64,000 nt of DNA from Bacteroidota bacterium (GTDB lineage Bacteria > Bacteroidota > Bacteroidia > Bacteroidales > Bacteroidaceae). The stretch is taken from contig JAFABG010000002.1 in assembly GCA_023426145.1 (NCBI GenBank), forward strand, positions 1 through 64,000, read 5' to 3'. The number at the start of each line of letters is the position of its first letter. Position 1 is the stretch's first letter. The translations under genes were made by a program, and so were the position numbers. The notes under the pieces were generated by a model. The model did not search any database, had not been told where the DNA came from, and saw only the letters and a program-made list of their open reading frames with translations. Positions 1 to 5,437 of this stretch are shown here, in pieces.

Positions 1-77
1 TTGAAAACCATGAAATCTGTCAGATCATCGAAAACAATGAAATAATAGAAAACCTTGAGACAAAATTGTTAAGTTGA
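1..77 (+). CDS. C-terminal end of an unidentified gene (partial)
   Basis: An open frame enters from the left edge (first full codon at 3) and stops with TGA at 75-77. Only about 24 residues are visible, rich in Glu, Asn and Ile and probably helical. They are too few to assign a family. It is probably the last gene of an upstream prophage operon, because a terminator hairpin overlaps its end. Confidence 0.5.
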   Translation, partial: ENHEICQIIENNEIIENLETKLLS

Positions 78-92
78 ATCTCAAGGTTTTAT
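49..92 (+). terminator. Rho-independent terminator
   Basis: Perfect 12-bp arms, AAAACCTTGAGA (49-60) and TCTCAAGGTTTT (79-90), enclose an 18-nt loop. The 3' arm ends in T residues. It overlaps the stop codon of the partial gene at the window edge. Confidence 0.75.
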
Positions 93-355
93 TAGATCTA
101 TAGTACGGAGTTTACCGAAGGCTTACTATGGATCTCCCTGAGCATCCGATATATTTAAATATAACTGTCAAGGAAATTGCAATGAAAAGTTGACCTTGAT
201 GGTTTCGTTTTTAGTAGTTATATATGACTCCCACTAGAGTTATGTTAGATTTACATTAGATTTTTCCACTTTCATCACGTGATAGTGACTCTTTAAATAC
301 CGGGTAGCCTGTTAGATGGTTATTTGGTATCTTTTTTTGTTATTAAATTAATCTT
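93..355. other. Non-coding stretch before the first small gene
   Basis: About 260 bp with no convincing gene on either strand. I see no clear TAnnTTTG promoter here. The next recognisable start is the ATG at 356. Confidence 0.4.
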
Positions 356-535
356 ATGGAATTAGATCAAGAATTATTAGCTGATTCAATGAAATTAGCT
401 TTGAGAGTGGAGTTCCTTACAAATAGCGAGGAACTCTTTTTGTATGCCGGTGGACTCTATTCTGCTATGATGTGGAGTAGGAAAGTAGACCGGGAGAATT
501 TACCTATCCAAGAAAGGGATAAGTCCTTAAAATAA
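356..535 (+). CDS. Small hypothetical protein, 59 aa
   Basis: ATG at 356, TAA at 533-535. The peptide begins MELDQELLADSMKLAL, has a hydrophobic middle containing LFLYAGGLYSAMMW, and ends in a charged tail, so it may be an amphipathic or weakly membrane-associated protein. The frame agrees with the composition of neighbouring small prophage genes. I recognise no family. It precedes the 145-aa gene at 623 in the same direction. Confidence 0.5.
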   Translation: MELDQELLADSMKLALRVEFLTNSEELFLYAGGLYSAMMWSRKVDRENLPIQERDKSLK

Positions 536-574
536 GAAAGGAGAACCAAGCGCACGACCACTCAATCCTCCTAT

Positions 575-621
575 ACACGATTATGATACAAATATACTAT
601 TTACTTTTTAAATAATCGTGT
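575..621. repeat. Inverted repeat ACACGATTAT / ATAATCGTGT
   Basis: Perfect 10-bp inverted arms at 575-584 and 612-621 flank a 27-nt AT-rich spacer just before the gene at 623. The left arm is part of the recurrent ACGATTATG start context and opens a 10-codon mini-frame (ATG 583, stop 613-615). The structure could be a leader hairpin or an operator for the gene that follows. Confidence 0.5.
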
Positions 622-622
622 T

Positions 623-1060
623 ATGGTGAAAGATTTTTCTACAATATCAGAGTTAAAAACTATCCGTGAACAAAAATCAAGGCTTTCCGAAAGAGAAAGT
701 GAGTTATCATCCCCTCTACTAAGTGATTTAGGGCTTATTTCTGAACTATACAAGTGGTTTGCAGAGATACTCTCTAATATGGATTTCCCGCCCTGTTTGG
801 AAAGCGTAACGCAGCGGAAGAAGTTTCTATTCATTATTCTCTTCCTGTATTCACCAAGTACTTTAGCTGGTGGGAAGATGCTTTGCGGGCTGAGGGATAA
901 GTTGTGTGAGGTGACAAATATTGCTTCCAAGTCAACAATATCCGACAATTGTGCTGATGTCGTGTTTATGTATCAGAATTACAAGAACTTTCGTAAGGAT
1001 ATAGATTATCTTTACACCGAGATTATAAATCGTTTAAGAGTCAAAGAACTAATCAAATGA
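623..1060 (+). CDS. Hypothetical prophage protein, 145 aa
   Basis: ATG at 623, stop before 1061. The N-terminus is charged and coiled-coil-like (ISELKTIREQKSRLSERE). The middle is hydrophobic (KKFLFIILFLYSP) and the C-terminal half helical (YLYTEIINRLRVKELIK). I know of no enzyme motif and cannot name a family. An antisense open frame at 601-948 is a shadow. A strong terminator follows at 1086. Confidence 0.65.
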   Translation: MVKDFSTISELKTIREQKSRLSERESELSSPLLSDLGLISELYKWFAEILSNMDFPPCLESVTQRKKFLFIILFLYSPSTLAGGKMLCGLRDKLCEVTNIASKSTISDNCADVVFMYQNYKNFRKDIDYLYTEIINRLRVKELIK

Positions 1061-1085
1061 AGCGTGTTCCATAGCACGAAAAATA

Positions 1086-1110
1086 AAGCCGGGGTTTAGT
1101 GCTCCGGCTT
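1086..1110. terminator. Bidirectional terminator between convergent genes
   Basis: AAGCCGG (1086-1092) pairs with CCGGCTT (1104-1110) around an 11-nt loop, and both strands carry A/T flanks. It lies between the plus-strand gene ending at 1060 and the minus-strand gene ending at 1109, and overlaps the latter's stop codon. Confidence 0.7.
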
Positions 1111-1651
1111 ATAGTTTTGGTACGAATTCGGCAATAAATTGATTTATAAAATTTAAAATGATATTAAGGAGGTCTTCGTATTCATTATTTTGAATAACGT
1201 CTCCGTCATCGAGATGAATTATCTTTTCATAAGTACTAATTATATCACATCCATTCTTATTATCTTGATATCTAGCTTGATAATTTTTTAAATAGTCATA
1301 TAGCGGTTTAATTGAACTCACACATGAATCATATTTTGAGTCGTCTAAGTGCTGCATTAAATGGTCTTCTATCTCCTTCCTACATTTAATAAGTTTTTTT
1401 AGCAATTCATGATCTATCTTATTGCATAATTCTTTGATATACTTATGCGACTCAAACTCCTTTTGAAGTTCTAATTTATGCCGTTCAAGAGCCTCATTGT
1501 AGCTCGCTTTTACAGACTCCACTTTATCGGTAATATCCTTAATGTCTTCTTTTGTGGCAAGGTTTTTGCCCTTTTCAGTGAAGTAAGAAACGATATATTG
1601 TACTAGTCCGGCAATTATGGCAAAAACTATAAATTGTAACCAATAGGGCAT
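1109..1651 (-). CDS. Membrane-anchored coiled-coil protein, 180 aa
   Basis: The N-terminus (MPYWLQFIVFAIIAGLVQYI) is one membrane segment. It is followed by a long Lys/Glu-rich helical region (roughly residues 25-85, for example KVESVKASYNEALERHKLEL) and a helical C-terminal domain without known catalytic motifs. A good Shine-Dalgarno, AAAGGAGAG, sits upstream of the ATG at 1651. It is probably co-transcribed with the 80-aa gene upstream (1-nt gap). A membrane-anchored coiled-coil protein on the opposite strand in a prophage could be an exclusion or defence accessory, but this is inference. Confidence 0.65.
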   Translation of the reverse strand: MPYWLQFIVFAIIAGLVQYIVSYFTEKGKNLATKEDIKDITDKVESVKASYNEALERHKLELQKEFESHKYIKELCNKIDHELLKKLIKCRKEIEDHLMQHLDDSKYDSCVSSIKPLYDYLKNYQARYQDNKNGCDIISTYEKIIHLDDGDVIQNNEYEDLLNIILNFINQFIAEFVPKL

Positions 1652-1652
1652 A

Positions 1653-1895
1653 TTACTCTCCTTTCTCTATTTTAATTTTCTTTTTTCGTTCCAATTCCCC
1701 CTTCCTGATTATACATATAGCATTTTCATAGGGCTTTTCCATCTTCTGCCAATAGTTCAGCAATGATTGCCGAGCGATTCCAAGTTGTTCGCTTGTAAAC
1801 ACATCATATATGGCAGCCGGTGAAGCAAAATACTTGTGTTCTCCGGTCATTTTAATTTCTACGTGTATGACTCTTCTTTTATCTTCCTTTTCCAT
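1653..1895 (-). CDS. Small hypothetical protein, 80 aa, possible DNA-binding
   Basis: Starts MEKEDKRRVIHVEI and contains HKYFASPAAIYDVFTSEQLGIARQSLLNYW, which reads like a short helix-turn-helix, then a basic tail (ERKKKIKIEKGE). From memory, similar 60-80-aa proteins of the form IHVEL..GEHYYFGS..AIY are common in Bacteroides phages; their role is unknown to me. It is the first gene of a two-gene minus-strand unit with a TATATTTG -7 box just upstream. Confidence 0.6.
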   Translation of the reverse strand: MEKEDKRRVIHVEIKMTGEHKYFASPAAIYDVFTSEQLGIARQSLLNYWQKMEKPYENAICIIRKGELERKKKIKIEKGE

Positions 1896-1900
1896 AAATG

Positions 1901-1908
1901 CAAATATA
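1901..1908 (-). promoter_or_regulatory. Bacteroidetes -7 box for the minus-strand unit at 1895
   Basis: On the minus strand this reads TATATTTG, an exact TAnnTTTG match ending 6 nt before the start codon region. A TTTG at 1933-1936 is 24 bp upstream, slightly longer than the usual spacing, so the -33 element is weak. Confidence 0.45.
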
Positions 1909-1992
1909 CTTATATAATTATTATATGTTACGCAAAATAATAATATTATAATTAATTAACTATATAAAAGTATTATTTGATACACAAAATAC

Positions 1993-2000
1993 TATATTTG
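1993..2000 (+). promoter_or_regulatory. Bacteroidetes -7 box before the gene at 2048
   Basis: TATATTTG matches TAnnTTTG and lies 47 nt before the ATG at 2048. I see no good -33 TTTG at the standard distance. It probably drives the run of small genes 2048-3308. Confidence 0.45.
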
Positions 2001-2047
2001 CAATGTCAAAATGAAACGAGTTAATAACTAATTTGATATACACGATT

Positions 2048-2284
2048 ATGAAACATTACATTGAAACATTATTAGAAGAAAAGAACATAAGTTTAGATAC
2101 TTCTATTTTAGAGAACGAAGGTAATATAGGATTGACAATAGAAGCATTGGTTAATTTTATCTATTCAATGCCTAAAAATATCATCAACCAGGTAGAGAAC
2201 ACATTTAGAAAGATAGATTTTTTGAATGGTGATGTTATGAACTACGTTAATTTCTTGGCAAAAGGTATGATTCAATCAATTTAA
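2048..2284 (+). CDS. Hypothetical protein, 78 aa
   Basis: I chose the ATG at 2048 because it sits in the ACGATTATG context shared with the next genes; an upstream in-frame codon at 2033 is less likely. The product (MKHYIETLLEEKNISLD..) is short, acidic and helical with no known motif. It is the first gene of a tandem run of small plus-strand genes (2048, 2297, 2636, 2787, 2964) that probably form one early or accessory transcript. Confidence 0.6.
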   Translation: MKHYIETLLEEKNISLDTSILENEGNIGLTIEALVNFIYSMPKNIINQVENTFRKIDFLNGDVMNYVNFLAKGMIQSI

Positions 2285-2296
2285 AGATATACGATT

Positions 2297-2593
2297 ATGA
2301 AAACAATAACGTGGACAACAAACTTTGGCGGTGAAACTCAAAACCACTGTCAGATTATAATTGAAGAGATACAGATTACAAAGGCTTCTGATAAGAAGAA
2401 AGCTGAACGCCTAACTGATAATAACTATCATAATGAGGTGAGAAAAATCGCCTTGAAATATACTGATAACAAATTATTCGAGCAAGTAGTTAATCGTATA
2501 TCTGAGCTTGAAAAAAATGATCTTACGTATTTAGAAATAGCTGAACATCAAGAACTAATAAGATTTACGCAACATTTTAGAATACTATTTTAA
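2297..2593 (+). CDS. Hypothetical protein, 98 aa
   Basis: The start at 2297 again lies in ACGATTATG, 12 nt after the previous stop. The sequence begins MKTITWTTNFGGETQN and ends in a helical acidic region (ELEKNDLTYLEIAEHQEL). It has no membrane segment, signal or recognised domain. A GGTAGCC/GGCTACC hairpin follows its stop. Confidence 0.6.
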   Translation: MKTITWTTNFGGETQNHCQIIIEEIQITKASDKKKAERLTDNNYHNEVRKIALKYTDNKLFEQVVNRISELEKNDLTYLEIAEHQELIRFTQHFRILF

Positions 2594-2602
2594 GTTTAAC
2601 TT

Positions 2603-2620
2603 GGTAGCCTTTGGGCTACC
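2603..2620 (+). terminator. Short hairpin between small genes (weak terminator or RNA-stability element)
   Basis: GGTAGCC and GGCTACC can pair around a short TTTG/TTT loop. No T-run follows, so it may be an internal processing or stability hairpin rather than a full terminator. Confidence 0.4.
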
Positions 2621-2635
2621 ACAATATATACGATT

Positions 2636-2779
2636 ATGAAAATTTATAAAGTTTCGAAAGAAAAAGCAATAGAGATAGTAGCTAACCATAACTGCTTATC
2701 TCGTGAAGTGGCAAGTTGTTACACTGATTCAGAACTGAAAGAAGTTTTTAAGCAATTAAAGTTAAAGGCTAATTTTTGA
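2636..2779 (+). CDS. Small hypothetical protein, 47 aa
   Basis: ATG at 2636 in the ACGATTATG context, TGA at 2777-2779. The peptide starts MKIYKVSKEKAIEIVANHN and ends KEVFKQLKLKANF; it is basic and helical. The shared leader and the matching base composition support it as a real small gene. Function unknown. Confidence 0.55.
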   Translation: MKIYKVSKEKAIEIVANHNCLSREVASCYTDSELKEVFKQLKLKANF

Positions 2780-2786
2780 GTGACTT

Positions 2787-2951
2787 ATGCAAGCTATTGG
2801 ATATTATGAGTGTAAATTAAAGCACGACAATAGCCTGATTGTCGTAAATGGCGTTGCCTTATTTTTCTTGAAAAAGCATATATGTGGTACCTTTGAAGTA
2901 CAAAAGGGTAGAGTAAATCTCTGCCCCGTAACTATGAATATTAACTTTTGA
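2787..2951 (+). CDS. Small hypothetical protein, 54 aa
   Basis: ATG at 2787, TGA at 2949-2951, 7 nt after the preceding gene. It starts MQAIGYYECKLKHDNSL and contains VALFFLKKHICGTF. The coding region holds the palindrome at 2824-2845, so the DNA may have a regulatory role as well. The minus-strand frame at 2804-3004 is a shadow. No family recognised. Confidence 0.45.
   Translation: MQAIGYYECKLKHDNSLIVVNGVALFFLKKHICGTFEVQKGRVNLCPVTMNINF
2824..2845. repeat. 22-bp palindrome, copy 1
   Basis: ACGACAAT, a 6-bp spacer AGCCTG, then ATTGTCGT: perfect 8-bp arms. The same 8-6-8 design recurs at 10154-10175 and 21633-21654 with a different spacer each time. This copy lies inside a small open frame. 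Confidence 0.7.
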
Positions 2952-2963
2952 AATAACACGATT

Positions 2964-3308
2964 ATGAAAGTATTACAACTTATTATTAAACAAAGTTTCT
3001 TCAATGAGATAATAAAAGGCTCAAAGAAACAAGAGTTCAGAGAGGTAAGACCTACAACGCAAAAGAAGTACGTTATCCTTGACGAAGAAGATGCGATAAT
3101 TGATATTATTAAATATGATGCAATCCAATTCTTTGTAGGTTATAACAAAGATCGTGATAGTGCTTTAGTCGAAGTTGTGGGTAGTCATCTCGAAGAGATT
3201 GTAGATGAGAATAATAAGCCTATCTATTACGACTATAGAGGTCAGAAAAACCAAATGATTGATATAGTCTATAATCTGGGTAAAGTGATAGAAAAGAGCG
3301 TAAAGTAA
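2964..3308 (+). CDS. ASCH/PUA-like domain protein, 114 aa
   Basis: The first 30 residues (LQLIIKQSFFNEIIKGSKK, then EFREVRP) resemble the start of ASCH domains, where a beta strand, a helix with GxK and a conserved E-x-R line the nucleic-acid-binding cleft. The rest is beta-rich (YDAIQFFVGY, ALVEVVGSHLEEI) and fits one compact domain. ASCH proteins are thought to bind RNA or modified nucleotides. The start is in the ACGATTATG context. Assignment is from pattern only. Confidence 0.55.
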   Translation: MKVLQLIIKQSFFNEIIKGSKKQEFREVRPTTQKKYVILDEEDAIIDIIKYDAIQFFVGYNKDRDSALVEVVGSHLEEIVDENNKPIYYDYRGQKNQMIDIVYNLGKVIEKSVK

Positions 3309-3356
3309 GTATAGTGAAGGGCTATACAATTTGTTTAATCTAAAAAATTAGTAAGT

Positions 3357-3506
3357 ATGGCTACAAGTATTAAAGTTGGTACTAGCGCCAGTGCAAGTAA
3401 GGGCGTAACTGGGCGAAGGAGTTTTTCAGGTGGCACAGGGCAGTTTGTTACCCGTAGGCAGAAATACGGTGAAGTCCGTAGAGGTTTAGGTTTATCGGGT
3501 GGTTAA
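3357..3506 (+). CDS. Small Gly/Ser/Arg-rich phage protein, 49 aa
   Basis: ATG at 3357, TAA at 3504-3506, only 2 nt before the next gene, so the two are almost certainly co-translated. The sequence is low-complexity and basic (TSASASKGVTGRRSFSGG, QKYGEVRRGLGLSGG). It could bind nucleic acid. No family recognised. Confidence 0.55.
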   Translation: MATSIKVGTSASASKGVTGRRSFSGGTGQFVTRRQKYGEVRRGLGLSGG

Positions 3507-3508
3507 CT

Positions 3509-4177
3509 ATGTTGCTTGATGAAACATATAAGAGTATTGCGGCTATCAGAGAAAAAACTGACAGCGTAATACTCTTTTGTAGTTTAGGTAAAGATAGTTT
3601 GGTGTTACTAGACTTGATGTATCCTAAGTTTGACCGGATAGTATGTGTGTTCATGTATTTTGTGAAAGACCTAGAGCATATCGAGCGCTGGGTAAAGTGG
3701 ACAAAAGCAAAATATCCAAAGATCGAGTTGATCCAGATCCCTCACTGGAATTTGACCTACATACTCAAATCTGGTATGTACTGTGTTCCCAATTCTAGAG
3801 TAAAGTTACTGAAGCTTGCCGATGTGGTTAAGTCCATGAGATTGAAATACGATATTGATTATGTCTTTTTAGGCATGAAGAAAGCCGATTCAATGAACAG
3901 ACGTTTAATGTTGAATAGAATGGGTTTTCCTTACGAACAGAAAGGATTAGTTTATTCATTGGCCGATTGGACACAAAAGGACATTCTCGCTTATATGAAG
4001 CAAAAGGGATTACCTGAACCGGTGAGATATTCCAAGAACGCCAGCGGTGGTATTGGCTTTAATGTCGAATGCTTTTTATGGTTAGAAAAGAACTGCCCTG
4101 AAGACCTTGAGAGAATTTACAAGGTATTTCCAATGAGTAGAAGAATTTTATTTGAGCACTATAATGGAATTAAGTAA
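3509..4177 (+). CDS. PAPS-reductase-like ATP-pyrophosphatase, 222 aa
   Basis: The PP-loop SLGKDS (about residues 26-31) follows a beta strand (VILFC), as in adenine-nucleotide alpha hydrolases of the phosphoadenosine phosphosulfate reductase family. Later blocks VFLGMKKADSMNRR and PVRYSKNASGGIGF fit the family fold. I do not see the catalytic ECGLH tail of true PAPS reductases, so sulfate reduction is unlikely. The next gene encodes a ParB-like protein and overlaps by 14 nt, which implies translational coupling. This pairing recalls IbrA/IbrB-type and other phage pairs; the role may be DNA modification or gene control (inference). Confidence 0.75.
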   Translation: MLLDETYKSIAAIREKTDSVILFCSLGKDSLVLLDLMYPKFDRIVCVFMYFVKDLEHIERWVKWTKAKYPKIELIQIPHWNLTYILKSGMYCVPNSRVKLLKLADVVKSMRLKYDIDYVFLGMKKADSMNRRLMLNRMGFPYEQKGLVYSLADWTQKDILAYMKQKGLPEPVRYSKNASGGIGFNVECFLWLEKNCPEDLERIYKVFPMSRRILFEHYNGIK

Positions 4178-4904
4178 ATACATAACATCAGAATCGGTAG
4201 AGCTTAAACGTTCTGTCATTCAACTAGCAGGGTATAATCCCCGTAAGATATCTGAAGAAGCGAAGAAAACACTCAAACGGGGAATAAAGAAGTTTGGTCT
4301 TGTAGGCGGTTTGGTAGTAAACAAGCGTACGGGCATGACGCTTGTATCCGGGCATCAGCGTTTATCCGTTATGGATGAGTTGAATAAGTATCCGGATAAT
4401 GATTATCTAATTCGTGTAGAGCTTATTGATGTTGACGAAAAGAGGGAAAAGGAGCTAAACATCTTAACGAATAATCCAAATGCTATGGGCTCTTGGGATT
4501 ATGATGCTTTACGTGAACTTGTTCCTGACATTGATTGGAAAGATGCTGGACTGACAGATATCGATCTGAATCTTATCGGGTGTGACTTCCTTCTCCAAAC
4601 AGAAGAAGAAAATTCATTGGCCGATGCACTTACTGATATGATGTCACCTGTTACAGAACAGAAAGAAGCAGAAAAAGCCGCCAAGCAGTTGGAGAAGGCC
4701 GAAAAGACCGCTCACATGAAAGAAGTTAAAGAACAGGTAAAGCAGTCAGCACAAGAGAAAGCAGATGATATGGACGCCTATCTCATGTTATCCTTCTCCT
4801 CCTATGAAGAGAAAGCAGCTTTCTGTGAAAGATTTGGATTTGACGCAAACGAAAAGTTTATCGTGGGTTCAGTATTTGATGAAATGATAGAAAGAATCGA
4901 TTAA
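4164..4904 (+). CDS. ParB-like nuclease/partition-domain protein, 246 aa
   Basis: The ATG at 4164 is preferred to a TTG at 4152; it overlaps the end of the PAPS-reductase-like gene. Residues about 15-95 form a ParB N-terminal domain with the motif SGHQRLSVM and a run of beta strands (GLVVNKRTGMTLV). Later regions contain TNNPNAMGSWDYDAL and a long Lys/Glu-rich helical stretch (residues about 155-200). I see no second HTH domain, so this is not a chromosome-partition ParB. It is followed after 2 nt by the small terminase gene. Confidence 0.8.
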   Translation: MELSKYITSESVELKRSVIQLAGYNPRKISEEAKKTLKRGIKKFGLVGGLVVNKRTGMTLVSGHQRLSVMDELNKYPDNDYLIRVELIDVDEKREKELNILTNNPNAMGSWDYDALRELVPDIDWKDAGLTDIDLNLIGCDFLLQTEEENSLADALTDMMSPVTEQKEAEKAAKQLEKAEKTAHMKEVKEQVKQSAQEKADDMDAYLMLSFSSYEEKAAFCERFGFDANEKFIVGSVFDEMIERID

Positions 4905-4906
4905 TT

Positions 4907-5437
4907 ATGGCAAGAGGTGAATCTAAAAATACAGCAAAGAGCAATAGAGGAAGAAAACCAAAGTTTGATTATGCAGGAGAAGAGTTTCTTTCCTCTGTGG
5001 AATCGTTTGCAAAGAAAGGATTCACAGATAAAGAAATAGCTTATGCTTTGGGTATAGCCCCGCAAAGATTCTGTGAGAAGAAGAGTTTGCACCCGGAATT
5101 GTGTGAAGTATTATCGCGTGGGCGTGCGACGATCACCGCAGCAGTGAGGGCTAAGTTCCTTGCAATGGCTGTTGGTGGAATAAAAACTAAGAGTGTCACT
5201 AGACGTAAGCTGAAAGATATCAATGGAGATTATACGGGTGATGAAGAGATTCAAAGTGTAGAAAGCGAGCTTGCTCCAAGTTTACAGGCGATGTCTGTTT
5301 GGCTATATCATCATGACGAAGAGTGGAGGAAAGTTGAAAGAAAGCAAGATGAGGAAGAAGATATTCCCGCTGATCCCCAAAAAGGTGTTGATATTGATTC
5401 GTGGATCAAAGATCAGGTGAAAGGAGAGGAGAAATGA
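4907..5437 (+). CDS. terS: Terminase small subunit, 176 aa
   Basis: The small subunit binds phage DNA and starts packaging. Here a basic N-terminus (SKNTAKSNRGRKPKF) precedes a helix-turn-helix (GFTDKEIAYALGIAPQRFCE), a helical oligomerisation part and an acidic C-terminus (KQDEEEDIPADPQKG), the usual order. It lies directly upstream of the large subunit and shares ATGA with it. A strong AAAGGAGAGG inside its 3' end serves the large-subunit gene. Confidence 0.8.
   Translation: MARGESKNTAKSNRGRKPKFDYAGEEFLSSVESFAKKGFTDKEIAYALGIAPQRFCEKKSLHPELCEVLSRGRATITAAVRAKFLAMAVGGIKTKSVTRRKLKDINGDYTGDEEIQSVESELAPSLQAMSVWLYHHDEEWRKVERKQDEEEDIPADPQKGVDIDSWIKDQVKGEEK

Noticed and set aside
601..948. 115-aa minus-strand open frame
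   Set aside because: It is antisense to the better-supported 145-aa plus-strand gene at 623-1060, with no start context or known motif.
2804..3004. 66-aa minus-strand frame
   Set aside because: It overlaps two plus-strand small genes that share the ACGATTATG leader; no supporting motif.
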